NCBI GenBank assembly: GCA_021234155.1 | Contig: JAJEKV010000027.1 | Location: 11,110,716 to 11,174,715, forward strand | DNA: 64,000 nt | Source: Isoetes taiwanensis | Taxonomy: Eukaryota > Streptophyta > Lycopodiopsida > Isoetales > Isoetaceae | Reading direction: 5' to 3' | In this document: in pieces, positions 53,078 through 64,000 of the stretch | Layout: each line of letters begins with the position of its first letter | How positions within the stretch are numbered: position 1 is the stretch's first letter | Notes under the pieces: model-generated | Told to the model about the DNA's origin: nothing | Databases searched by the model: none | Seen by the model: the letters and a program-made list of their open reading frames with translations, nothing else | Position numbers and translations under genes: made by a program

Positions 53078-54610
53078 CACTATCTAGAAATGGCAGACAA
53101 AATTCTGAGGAGCAAACACACGAAGGATGTCAATCGGTTTGTCTTCATGCCAGATGATGTTTATGCACTCTTCCGCCAGATGTGGAACAAATGGAGGAAG
53201 GGAGAACTAAAGGACAATAGGGGTCAAGCTATAGTAATCAATTTTGTAAAAGACAAAGATTACTTCAGTGACAACTACCTTAGATGCATGAGGGGCTTGG
53301 ACTATGATGATTGTCGAAAGGTCCTCGAAGAAGCATTAAGCGGGGATATATATGTCAAAGTCACCTCAGATTACAAAGGCGAGAATTTCTTCAAGACGAG
53401 AGCACAGAACTTGAGAATTCTTGCTTACATGAAGAAGGAGATATTGCACTTCATTGCAGATCAAATTGGCATTAAGTACAAGAAATTCGAGGACCTAAGG
53501 AAGGCCACCGACCATTTTTCTGATAATGCACTTCTAGCTTGGGGAGTATGCCACCATAAGTGGGTATCGGAAGGAATACTCAAAGAGGGAGTTCATGGTA
53601 ACATGCCATTCTCCTTGGCCAGATCTATTAGAAAAATCCTTAAGCCCGAAACAGAAAAGGACTTGCCAAGATACTTTGTTGAGCATGTCACTGCTGGGGG
53701 GATTCCGCAAGAAAATGCAGTTCTACCTACCAGCATGATATGTTTAGATGCAAGGCAACTTACTCCAGTTTGGAATAGTGAGACCGTAACAGCGTTCTTC
53801 GATAGCGTCTCACAGATGACAGATGTAGAGACATACTGGATTCTATGTTTCGTCAGGCCGGAGCATAACTTTCTATTTGGCAGTGCGCTTGAAAGACTGG
53901 AATCCAGGTCAAGAGTGTTTGTAGGAATCTATGAAGAGGAAGCTGGAGCTACAGGTGGTGCAGGAATAAAAGAGCCACAAGCTCTCGTTCTTGCTACGAG
54001 GATTTCGGCACAGACGGGAGAGCCTGATGAAGACCTGGATCTCAGGCTATATGGCGAACATCCTCGAAAGCTCCCGCAAATTCCTCCTATTCCTAAGGAA
54101 GCCATCGGAAGTGAGGGAGATGTTATGGCTAAAAAACTCATACAAGACAGGTTTAAATGGAGTTGGCAGGGTATGGAGGGAGAATATCTGGTGCATAAGC
54201 AGATTGGTCCTGCAACTGCGTTCTACCTTGTTGATAAGCTCTGCCCTCCAGGTAACATCGTACTAGATTTCTTCTCTGGTGGAGCCTTCTCTAGGGCATC
54301 CCTTCATGTAGGAAGAATCAGTGCGACGTATGAGCATGACTTCGGAAAGATGAAATGCATATCGGGCATTCTGGGTAGGGTCGAGAACGTCATGTACCCC
54401 TGGCTTGACCCAAAGGCCATTGGCCAACGCAAAGTCTTGACTTTGCAAGATGGTGAATCTCAGAAGGGGGTAGACGAAAAAGCTTCTCATATAGAGAAAG
54501 GTGAGACATGGGGCCAAGGTGGAGCAGAGCAGGAGCAAATTGATCGCAGTAAAATTAACCCTGCTGACTATGAGAAAGTCGATGATGAACACTTCGATAA
54601 AGACTATTAA
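53078..54610 (+). CDS. N6/N4 DNA-methyltransferase-like exon, possibly catalytically inactive
   Basis: 510 codons in one intact frame, ending at TAA 54608-54610. Residues 1-230 are helical and unassigned (HYLEMADKILRSK, YALFRQMWNKWRKGE, YFSDNYLRCMRGLDYDDC). Around 225-245 lies TSMICLDARQLTP, then a segment with YWILCFVRPEHNFLFG, placed like the motif IV region of beta-type methyltransferases, but no DPPY/SPPY is present. Residues 376-430 resemble motifs X and I: HKQIGPATAFYLVDKLCPPG, then IVLDFFSGGAFSRASLHVGR (L396-D397 start the SAM loop) and YEHD as the acidic ribose-binding end. The C-terminal 70 residues are acidic and charged. I infer an SAM-binding-fold protein that may have lost methyl transfer. 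Confidence 0.6.
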   Translation, partial: HYLEMADKILRSKHTKDVNRFVFMPDDVYALFRQMWNKWRKGELKDNRGQAIVINFVKDKDYFSDNYLRCMRGLDYDDCRKVLEEALSGDIYVKVTSDYKGENFFKTRAQNLRILAYMKKEILHFIADQIGIKYKKFEDLRKATDHFSDNALLAWGVCHHKWVSEGILKEGVHGNMPFSLARSIRKILKPETEKDLPRYFVEHVTAGGIPQENAVLPTSMICLDARQLTPVWNSETVTAFFDSVSQMTDVETYWILCFVRPEHNFLFGSALERLESRSRVFVGIYEEEAGATGGAGIKEPQALVLATRISAQTGEPDEDLDLRLYGEHPRKLPQIPPIPKEAIGSEGDVMAKKLIQDRFKWSWQGMEGEYLVHKQIGPATAFYLVDKLCPPGNIVLDFFSGGAFSRASLHVGRISATYEHDFGKMKCISGILGRVENVMYPWLDPKAIGQRKVLTLQDGESQKGVDEKASHIEKGETWGQGGAEQEQIDRSKINPADYEKVDDEHFDKDY

Positions 54611-54705
54611 AGAAAATTCTATCTGTTTTGGAAAATTGTATCTTACATTGTATCTTTATTAATATATATCTACATGGTCTTCTCAAAAAATGTGTTATCT
54701 ATAGC

Positions 54706-54905
54706 AAAATGGCGCGAGAACACTATTTGTCTGGTCTTCACGCTAAAGCAAATAGCGCGTCTGCACTATTTGCTTGCTCTTCACGTTAACACAAATAGCG
54801 CGCCTGCACCATTTGCTTGCTTTTACGTTAAAGCAAATAGCGCGTTTGCGCTATTTGCTTGTAGTTATTCTTAGGCAAAAGGGGCGGCCGCGCCATTTTG
54901 TTTGC
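54706..54905. repeat. Palindromic repeat array 3 (variant, 4-5 units)
   Basis: Units such as AAATAGCGCGTCTGCACTATTT and AAATAGCGCGTTTGCGCTATTT, separated by GCTTG..TTCACGTTAA..C spacers, giving a period near 45-50 bp. The last unit decays to GGGGCGGCCGCGCCATTTT. Further single half-sites (AAATGGCGCCAT at about 54980, AAATAGTGCCAT at about 55073) continue downstream. It lies 95 bp after the methyltransferase-like stop codon, in the 3' UTR or just beyond. Confidence 0.88.
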
Positions 54906-55099
54906 TTGCCGGGCGCTTTTTTGCAATTTAATATCTGCTTTTGAGGTTCTCGGGGCGCTTTTCCTCATACTTTCTTAGTAAATGGCGCCATACTTCTCTT
55001 CTTGACAACTAAAACCGCGCTGTTTTATATTAAATGTAGCGGTTTTTGCATGACAACTGGTTTCTTTTTAAGTAAATAGTGCCATATCTATCCATAAAT

Positions 55100-56020
55100 G
55101 TGTGAAAAAACAGGGAAGAAACTGATTTCGCGAGAAATTGGAATCACGAAATTTCCAACTTTAATGAAACTCTGCTTTCCCACATGGGGGGTTTTTTCAT
55201 CCCAGTGGTAGAGACACATTGCACAGGGTTTCTGTGGTTTTCTTTTGTGTTTGGAAACTTTCCGCTATATTGTAAAACCGTCTCATAGGCCAGTTGGCCT
55301 CCGTGGACGTTAAAATATACTTCCTTCCTTCCTTCCTTCCTTAACTTAGTAGCCATTACATACTATTGGGATTGTTGGTTTTGCCCAAATTTTATTCTCA
55401 GGCGATATATAATTTCATAGAAATCTCCATTACGTTACCTATAAGCTTACCTTAAAACTTTTCCATTGGCTGCAATTATCACTGTACTGATATGAAAATA
55501 GTCGTTTTCATTTGTTTGGCAAGTCTATGGAGCTGACAATAGATGTAGTATTAGCAAGTTATGTTATTGTAGTTTCTACTTTCTTAAGAGAGGTTTGGCA
55601 AGGATTTTCTTATTATCTTTATCTCTTTCAAGGTCATAAGGCATCAGGCATTAGTCTATATATCAAGCATTAAGGAAGGCCAAATAGATTTGGAAGGTTA
55701 TATGCTTCTAGCTTTATGAAGGTCATGTGCTTTTTCTTCATTTAGCATTGACAATTTTCTATGTTCTGTGACTTCATGTTCACTATTTTCTTTGTCTTAA
55801 TGTAACCATTGAAAATTAAAATACAATTGTTTTCTTTTTGCAGGTTGGTCAACATGCTAACAGCTAGAAGGCGAATACTAGATGCCACATTAGAAATATG
55901 CAGTAAGTCAAGGACCCGAAAGCATGGCAAAGAATATTTGTCCCGAAGTAGATTTAGGATGACATGCCACTGCAAACTACAAACGATTGAACACAAGTGA
56001 TGCGCGCTGCCAATGGTAAG
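55100..56020. other. Intergenic DNA
   Basis: No gene recognised. A (CCTT)n microsatellite lies at about 55319-55343. A possible exon-like stretch preceded by TTTTTGCAG occurs near 55844, but it matches nothing I know. Confidence 0.35.
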
Positions 56021-56027
56021 CTTCTTC

Positions 56028-56580
56028 CAACTCTTCATAAAGGAGCTTTTCTATGTTGTGATTTAGTCGTTCTAATAATTTGCGTTCACCAAACCATCCA
56101 ATATTGGAATAGATTGCCTGTAAATGTGCATAGACATGAAATTGCTTATCTTCTTCATAAGTTTGGCACTGTTGTTTTTCTCATTGCACAGATTCGCTAT
56201 GCTTTTTCCTTTTGCCGAAGTTTTGCTTCCATCCGAGTTTGCATAACTCTTCATAAAAGACCTTTCTATGTTGTGATTTAGTCATTTTAATGCTTCACAT
56301 TCGCCAGACCATCCAATATTGGAACATGATTTCAACTGCATGGATGATAAATTTTGGATGCTGCGCATGGTAAAAAGAAACACGAAACTAGACTCTGGGT
56401 TTCATAGAACCCACCTCTCTAGATTGCCTTCAAATGTTCATAAACATGCATTTGCTTTTCTTCTTAGGCTAATTTAAGCTCCTCTCTCTTTTTGGATTCC
56501 TAATTTTTTTTTTATCTTGAAGACCTTTCATAAGTTTGGCACTGTTGTTTTTCCTCATCGCACATATTCATTAGGTTTCT
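56028..56580. repeat. Imperfect local duplication of about 240-330 bp
   Basis: TTTCTATGTTGTGATTTAGTC, CACCAAACCATCCAATATTGG, AGATTGCCTGTAAATGT and CATAAGTTTGGCACTGTTG from 56048-56180 recur in order at 56262-56310 and 56410-56545 as close variants. It is non-coding. Confidence 0.75.
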
Positions 56581-57514
56581 CCTTGAATTAAATTTGCATT
56601 GCCCATTTTTGTGCACACAAATGTGATGTCTAAAATGATATCAACTTCCATGATGACTTTATGTTGATGTATTGATTGTACCTTCTGCTAGGTTTTTAAA
56701 TCAAGCATTCTGCTAGGTTTTTGAAGCTTTGCTTGCACTTGATTTTGCACTATCACATTTGGAGCGTTGAATGGTGTTTGGAGCTTTGCTCTTGGGTTCA
56801 ACATCTATCTTGAATTTCGAGTTTCGAAACTTAATGGTATAAGGAATATGACGAGACTAATATATCTGTTGTGTCTAATTATTTGGTTTCATTCTGTGCT
56901 AAGCAATGTCTCTTGGAGTTTTGGTTAGCTTTTTTTCGCAATTATTCTACATCCGTACCCATGCAGTAAGATGGCCAAGATATGGCGCCCTACGAGAGCT
57001 TTTATTGTTTGTTCCATGTTCATTTTTTATTGAAAAAATCAATTAAAGTATACAGAAGTATGTTAACAGTCGCTGGCGACATGTCTTATTGGCTGTCTTT
57101 GTAAGCATGAAATTCTCATCTATTCATATGACTTTCTATCATCACATGAATTGATTTCAATCCTAGCACATCCTGTACTAAGTGTTAAAACTGTGAGTAA
57201 GCACATTGTGTGTTCTCCATCTTTGAATATATGTACTATTTATGCTTACAAATATCTTCTATGACTATGCTATTTGAAGTTCTCTTCAACATTGTTTTTG
57301 TGTTAGCTGAAGTTGTCATACACAAGTTCTGCTTACTGTTTGTTAATAACTGCAGTATGAACGTGAAAAACTTTGGATTGACACTAGCAAATTATGCATA
57401 TTGCTTAACACAAGCAGAAATCGGCAAAAAAGCTTGGGACTAATACTACCTATTCTGACCGTTATTCTCTATATTTTTGTGTTGTGTATGGTTTATTATG
57501 TTGCCCTATTGCTA

Positions 57515-57782
57515 TAGGTTCTGGACATCTTGGATTTGATTTCCTTTGTAACAGGTCTATGAAATCTCATGGTGTGACGACATATAAGGCTGCATTCTTT
57601 TTGAATACAAGTTTATCTAATGATAATGATAAGAATGGAGATTAATAGTTATAGGTTCTAGACATTTTGGATTTGATTCCATTATAACAGGTCTATGATA
57701 TCTCTGGGTGTGATGATATAAAAGGCTACACCTTTTTGAATACAAGTTTACTTAATGATAATGAGAAGAATGGAGATTAATA
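57515..57782. repeat. Tandem duplication, unit about 135 bp
   Basis: ATAGGTTCTGGACATCTTG to AAGAATGGAGATTAATA (57515-57648) is followed immediately by a second copy (57649-57782) at roughly 85 percent similarity by eye. Confidence 0.85.
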
Positions 57783-59750
57783 TGCCTGTTGCAGCCTATT
57801 GCAATCAGAATGTATCCACCACAGTTTGAATAAAAGTATTGAGCCCTTTGCTGATAAAAAGAAACCTGATTATTTATGACAACTACAAGCATTATCTGAC
57901 ATATAAAGAGTTGTAAACATTATTATTATGCGCTGCAGTTCTAATGTTGCATAGAAGACCAATTCAAGAACAATATCATAGAGAAAAGGGAAGACGCTTG
58001 CATGTTTTCCAATATATGTGGATTTGTTATGTTCCTGATAGAAATGATGGTCATATGACCTTTTATTTTAAGAACAAGGCTCTATTCATTTGCATGGATA
58101 AGTGATGTTTCAATGTGCACTAGAGATGGTTCAATTGGATAGAGGTTTCTCGCATTTTTACCTAAGATATCTTGCTCGCTTTAAAAATATATCAGTCAAG
58201 ATGAGCTTGGGCAAGGGAAATCTATATAAACACTTATACCCGGCATCAGAATATGCCCCAAACATTGGCCAAATATCCATGTTCCGTGTGCCTATACCGT
58301 GTTCCAGACATCTCCATTTACTCAGTGTATATTCATTTGTTCATTCATATTGCAGTAATTTTCTCATGAACAAACTTTTTTTTTTTAATCAAAGTGCTTG
58401 CTCAGCCTTTAATTTTCAAATGTTCGTGTAACACTATCAATAAAAAAAAACATTGTTGACCATGTGTTTGAGAACAAACAGATTCAAGATGCTGGAGTTT
58501 TCTCATGTATACATTAGAAAGTATATTATGCATATTGGCACTCTCTTTCTATGGAAGGGAAGTTCTTGCACCTGCTGTCTAACTCGAGCATATCCAGGTG
58601 ATAACATTATATATTGTATGACATTGTATCTTGCATATCCCAGTGTTGTCTAATTGACAAAAATGCATAGTAACAAACTGGATTCTTAGACACATAATCC
58701 TTTATCTTTTTCACAATACACCATCATAAAATTCAATGTACTCTTCATATTATGGCTTCCCATGCTATGGTATGATTCCCTTTTGGTTTAGGATTGTGTC
58801 ATCTATTTTTGAAGCAATATGCGTGGTCTATGGCAAGGCAATAAAGATGAGTTGCATGAAATTGTGTAGTACAAGATGAGGTTTTTATATCTGGATTCTT
58901 TTCCTCCTGATTATGGAATGTGATATGCTCATGCTTATCTAGACATGATGATCCTTTGCATTTGAATACTTTCCATTTTAGTTGTTTATTAGTTGGGCTT
59001 AATATAAGACATGTCTAAGTTATAAAAGGAAAAGACAACCTGATGTGACACGAGCTGACTCTACTTCAAAATTACCCTTAAGTTATTACTTTTAATTATT
59101 TGATACATAAGACAACATTTGCATCACAAACTACTCCTAGCAGCTTCGATCTTCCATTTTTCTTTGCAGTAAAGTAGCATCGATTCTCAATGAATATTCA
59201 TTGTCTTATAATTTCTTGATATGCTAACTGATAGATTAGGATTGGCATCTTGCTCTCATGAATAGAGAAATTGTAGCTAAGGGTTTGCCCTTTTCAAGTT
59301 GTTATGCTATTTCATGCAAGTTCTCTATCCCAGTGCTAAAATCATGCCCTTGCTTATCTACAAACTGGTAGATGCACCAAGATCGCAATAGCTGCTACAC
59401 TTACATGTTCCTAACAAATAGTTGCTAAAGCCCGGCAACGCTAAGCACCATTACTAGTAGAAGATTAAAATTAATCCATCTTTAAGAAAATGGCATCTGC
59501 AAAGACACATCACGCCTCAAAATTGCGAAGCAACCAAGATAGATACGATGGATCCCAACAAGGTAGATGGGCATGGATGCAATTTTTTCTTGCGATTAGC
59601 TTAAATCTAGGATACCAGCATTAAGCATTCTGTCAATGTAAAGCATTTAATAATCAAAATTATATTGATCCTATAAAAGGATATACATAATAGTTCTATG
59701 ATGGAAGCCCTTAAGAATATTTGCAGCCAAACAATACTGTGAACCAATGC
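57783..59750. other. AT-rich intergenic DNA
   Basis: Short frames only; none shows a domain, codon bias or splice context I would defend. Confidence 0.35.
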
Positions 59751-59756
59751 TATTTT

Positions 59757-60135
59757 AATTAATAGAATAGAATAGAATAGAGTTTTTATTGTCCATAGAG
59801 ACCAATTGGTCTATGGGGCCCAAACAGGAGACGCAGCAAGCGTATTACTGTCCGGGTTAAAAAACCCCCTCCCCGCCCTAAAGGGTTGTTTGGTGGAAAA
59901 ACCGTGACAGGAATAGGTTTGCTGTCAAACTATACAAATACAAATAGAGATAGGAATATGTACATGTATCAGGTAACTGCTCGAGGACCGAGCTGATCTC
60001 GGCGATCCATGATCTCTTGAATGTATAAGCCCAACCTCCGTACCGAGCTCGTGCTCAGCATCTCATGCAGGGACTGGCCAGGATGGACCAGTTCAGCATA
60101 GCGTATCCGAATGTCATCATATGCCGGGCTAGAAA
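59757..60135 (-). mobile_element. LINE D: 5'-truncated 3' end related to LINE B
   Basis: On the minus strand PAYDDIRIRYAELVHPG then RLGLYIQEIMDRR (about 60133-60000) matches PAYAHIRAAHADL and RLASYILQV of the LINE B C-terminus. A 3' UTR of about 200 bp follows and ends in TCTAT repeats (seen as AATAG at 59761-59783). It is a 5'-truncated copy of the same LINE group. Confidence 0.75.
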
Positions 60136-60199
60136 AACAAATACTCATAATTTGAAGCATCACAGGCTGAAATGATTTGACCAATAAATGAATTAGCAG

Positions 60200-63100
60200 G
60201 AGGCCATTGTTGATATCATGATTTGCACGGCCATGCTCGGTTTGTCTTCTTAGAAATATGATCAGATAGTGTTGCAGGGCCGATGCTTCAGCTCTTAAAA
60301 TCCAACCGTAATAATCACTACATGCGAGGCATCATTGTATGCAATCCTCTTGCCAGCTGCACTCGAGCCAAAACAGGAATCAGTTGAAAGATCAGAAAAC
60401 CAAATCTCAAAATGTGTAGGGAAAAAGTTCCTCTGGTTTTGGATAATCAGGAACCCTTTTTTACTACCCGAATCCCATAAGACCTTAGCAAAATCGCTTA
60501 AAAAAAGAAAAAAAAACCAAAAACATTTTTTGACAAACTGGAAAATCTCAAATTAACAAGATTGATGTTTATAGATGTTAAGGTATTCGTATTTCTTATG
60601 TTTAGCTTCATACCAACATTTGTGACATTTATAAACCTTTTAACTGAGGGGTGCTAAAATTGATACATCTAGTCCTCTCGATTGAGGATAGAGCTGGACA
60701 AATACCTTGACAACTCCTCACACTTTTTGAAATTTTTGCTTTCTAGATTTCAGCCAAAACCCAAATAAAAAATATAAGTCTCCCACGAACAACCATTAAA
60801 CACATGTGCTTAGAAAACATGATAGGTCTCCCATAAACAACCACTAAATAGATGTGCTTAGAAACATAAACACATGTGCTTAGAAAACACAAAGATTAGA
60901 AAACATGTGCATTTAAAATAATCCAACATTGCAATTATTTCAATAAATATCATAGCAACAAAAAGTGAACTATTAGTTTTAACGCCAAACAAGTAAGCTT
61001 AAGGTTCACTGTTGGTAAAAACCATATATTGACTGGTTCCTTGGCTACCAGGCCCAATGAAGGAAAACTACCACGGATGTGGTCAGGACCTACAGACCAC
61101 TTAGAGTGAGGAAAAAAAAACGTGAAACAGAATGTCTTTCTCTAAAGAACAATGTGAAAGTAGCACCCAAAACTTGGTCAGTGGAAGCTAGGAGTGGAAT
61201 TTTTGAGCAAATATTTTTTGGAGTGTGTTAAGAAAAGTATAAGAAGATAGATTTTAGGCTTTTGGAGTAGATTTGACGTGTCAAAAATTGGATTAAAGTC
61301 TGGTAAAAAAAAATTCAACAGGTAGTCAATTGTGCAACAAAAATTAGAGAAATGAAAAATGGATTTTGTTCGAGTTTTCATCAACTAGGATATGGTTCAA
61401 AATCTTGCAAATAGGAGGGACATCAAGAGAAATCAAGTTTGAGGCTATAATTCTAGATCTGCACAAGTTCTCGAGAAAATCATGTTTTCAAGGACAGGGG
61501 TTTAGAAAGTAAATCTCGAGTTTGGAAGGATCTTCTTAATATTTGAAAACTGTAGATGTGCTCAGAATCACTTTATAAAGAGGGACTAGAAACGTGTGTC
61601 CGACGATGTTGGGCATTAGTCGTGAATGTGTGGGATGGGTAGATACAGTGGAGTTTGTAGGTGAAAAAGTATCTTGTAGGTTTGTCACATCCATAAATGG
61701 AATGTAGCATCAAGGTGCTATAAGTATCTTGGATGTTGTAGTGGACGAAAGAATAGATATTTGTGTGAATGACAAAATAAACCTTGCATTTACATAGGAA
61801 CAAAGTACTAAATTATGAAACCTATTCAATTTCAGTTTTTAAAATCCTCAAAAGATGTCACATATTCAAATTTTGTTGTGAAAATGCCAATTTTAGAAGA
61901 GTTAAGCAGATGCACAAAATATTAATTGCACATATAGGTTCCAAATGCCACTTTCCAAAGTTGTGAAGGTGGACAATGGAATCTCATATGCCTCATGAAT
62001 GAGAAAAAGTTGTATCATCATTATTGGACGATAGGGGGTAAGGAGATAGATGTTTGCAAGAGTCTTGTTTGAAATAATTGGTGCATGAATTTTGTGTTCG
62101 ATCAACAAATCCTAAACAATGTAAAGTGCTTTACATTGCACACTTGAAAATATATTAACCTGAGAATAGATAGCTTTCAAAGAGGAGATAATAACTTCGA
62201 AAGGCCATTATCTATAAAAATGATGAAATTATCAACACTATATATCTATTGTGCTCCTAGAACTACATCACGAGGTCTATATGGACGTTTATAAGTTATT
62301 ATGTTATGCTACAAATAATTAATAAAATTAATTGGCACAACATTCCATGATAGATATAGGCATCTAAGTCAATAAATGCATAAATATAAAAAGCAAGTCA
62401 GACTTGCAACATAAGCTAATGATTAACGACCTCACATCTTATTCTTAGAGATCCTGAATGGCAATAAAACTTGTAAAAGATAAAACATCATAACCATGCC
62501 ATTTTCATGTAACATCCAAGTGTCATGAAATCAAATCAGGGTTGATCAAGGATCCATTGTATTCATCAAGATAATGTAACTCCTTTTTTTAAGATCTCAA
62601 GACACATAATATTGGAGTTGGGAAGAAGAGGATCACTTGTGCATGACATGAAATGATTTGGCAGATTGCATATTATCTCTAGTAATGTCCAAAAGGTATC
62701 CAATAAGGTTCAAACTAATTCAATTCTCATGCCAACTTATTGTTCACATGGAACAACAAAAAGCCTACTTGTATATGATGGACTTTGGAGAGATTTATCT
62801 GCAGCGACATCGAATAAAAGAGAGCATGCTCTATCTTGTAACCAAAGATCACCACTTACATTGTTGCAAGAGAATCCTAATCAAAAGGTAACAGAAGGAA
62901 AATAGTAGACTGTACAAAATTTTCAACAATGTCTACATGTAAAGTTTTGGATGCTTCAACCTAATAAAGAGAGAGGTATTGTTTGCACAGGAGATAATTG
63001 CTTAGAAATGAGTAAATTCAACCTAAACTAAATACGGAACAGATGTTGAAAATGGAAAATATTACAACACAATGATTTTGTCATGCTCAACACCTAAAGC

Positions 63101-64000
63101 ATCTCCTTGGTCTTAGAGCGGATAGATAAATTTTGAAATTTGAGGCAAAAGAAAACATCCTACTCCGTTGTTCAAATCTTGCCATTTAAGTGGAAAAACT
63201 ACCATACAGAATACTTAAGACTTTCTTCTACATAATTTTATCAAGCCCAAGCATGCATGCATAATAAAAGCGACTATCATAAGAAAGATAAAAGGCAGAT
63301 AAGTGCAAATAACTCAGCAAATGTCATTTGAGCAAGTTATGTACCCTAGCATCATAAGAATCAAACAAAAGCCTTTGCAGATGAAGGACCCCAATATATA
63401 CCTTTTTGAGCTTTCCACATATACTTGTGTTCTAATTCCTTCTAGTCTGCACCGTCATACATAACATAAGTCAATATATACATCATATTTAACGTATCCC
63501 TCAACAAATAACTATACAGAGAGGTATGCCCAATGCTTGTAAAAACAGTATTGCACATGCAAGAAGATATAGGTTGGAATGCATTCAAAATGTAATACAT
63601 TTGACACCATGTTTGTCAAAGAGGAATGCAATCAAATGATTTTCTCTTTTTTCTAACCACCAAATCGTGTACAATACGTCTAAAAACAGGCCTATGGCTA
63701 AATTGCTGACTTAAGACATTACAACAATACCTACCTATTTCTGTATGCAGCAGCCTATTCAAGTTTAAATTCAAACTTATAAAACATCTACAACTTATTT
63801 TCATAACTAAGCAACATGACTATGAATTTGTAACATCAACATCTGTATCTACTCCATCCCCGGACTATTCAATGATTCAAAGCACAATACCATTAAGCTG
63901 CCTAGAAAACATGATCAATCATGCATCTCTTATATTGAAGTATTTCTAACATACATCGTGATCATCTAATCTGATTGAAGTCGCTCGATATTTCTGTAGT
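60200..64000. other. Gene-poor AT-rich DNA at the right edge
   Basis: No protein domain or RNA gene recognised. A short repeat of about 55 bp with TCTCCCA.GAACAACCA.TAAA then ATGTGCTTAGAAA occurs two to three times near 60778-60900. Confidence 0.35.

Larger units (their letters stand above)
50102..54610 (+). pseudogene. ParB-like / DNA-methyltransferase-like gene, interrupted by an LTR element
   Basis: Removing the LTR element (50404-52823) and one AAAGG copy gives a continuous frame: exon segment 50102-50403 plus 52829-52853, a phase-0 GT-AG intron 52854-53077, then exon 53078-54610. Donor AAG|GTACGT and acceptor CTTGCAG|CAC both fit. Together about 620 residues are visible, and upstream exons may exist. 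A ParB N-terminal domain followed by an N6/N4 methyltransferase is a known bacterial and phage arrangement, so the ancestor may have been acquired from such a source; that is inference. Palindromic repeats occupy the region before it, its intron and the region after it. The insertion makes this copy unable to give the full protein, unless the element is spliced out. Confidence 0.65.

Noticed and set aside
55844-56000. Possible spliced exon after TTTTTGCAG
   Set aside because: A frame of 63 codons has no recognisable domain and no partner exon.
58102-58653. Two plus-strand frames of 109 and 66 codons
   Set aside because: AT-rich, no domain and no promoter or splice context; length is within chance expectation.

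Overview
This window is repeat-dense nuclear DNA of a land plant. The evidence is plant-type genes with short GT-AG introns (a UDP-glycosyltransferase, a lipoxygenase fragment, a BAHD acyltransferase), a Tat-like Ty3/gypsy element, L1-like LINEs, and transposon proteins with DUF7869-like and DUF8039-like sequence. My guess is a large-genome seed-free plant such as a fern. That is inference from the transposon repertoire and not proven. Almost every recognisable gene is broken, so the window reads as accessory sequence rather than a gene island.

Layout. 1-2280: GC-rich decayed LINE on the minus strand (copy A). 3423-4642: C-terminal remnant of a second, L1-like LINE. 5365-8209: a hAT-type element with perfect 17-bp inverted termini and an 8-bp target duplication, carrying an intron-containing lipoxygenase fragment. 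8950-9790: BAHD pseudogene (minus). 10143-10752: foldback DNA and a degenerate minisatellite. 10973-12450: two-exon UDP-glycosyltransferase with two in-frame stops. 13163-13268: long hairpin. 16132-35880: a three-layer nest. LINE B (ORF1 end at 16132-16306, the rest at 32297-35850) is split by a gypsy element (16307-32296; LTRs 16307-18159 and 24462-32296; 5-bp duplication CCTGG), whose 3' LTR is in turn split by LINE C (25535-31540, tail of TATTC repeats).

36119-37323 holds three related genes for 80-81 residue proteins with a shared promoter layout. 37481-40432 (minus) is a broken DUF7869-like transposase gene. 40648-47122 (minus) is an L1-like LINE with a perfect 15-bp target duplication. 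47552-48167 (minus) is an exon with two DUF8039-like domains.

48.2-55.0 kb is the most unusual part. A plus-strand gene joins a ParB-like segment (exon near 50102-50403) to a large exon (53078-54610) ending in an N6/N4 DNA-methyltransferase-like fold that lacks a visible catalytic DPPY motif. Self-complementary repeats built on AAATGGCGCAG or AAATAGCGC half-sites lie upstream, fill the intron, and continue downstream. A recent non-autonomous LTR element (50404-52823; duplication AAAGG) has split the ParB-like exon.

55.1-64 kb has no gene I can recognise: it holds local duplications, a short LINE 3' end (copy D, 59757-60135) and AT-rich DNA. No tRNA, rRNA or CRISPR array was seen.
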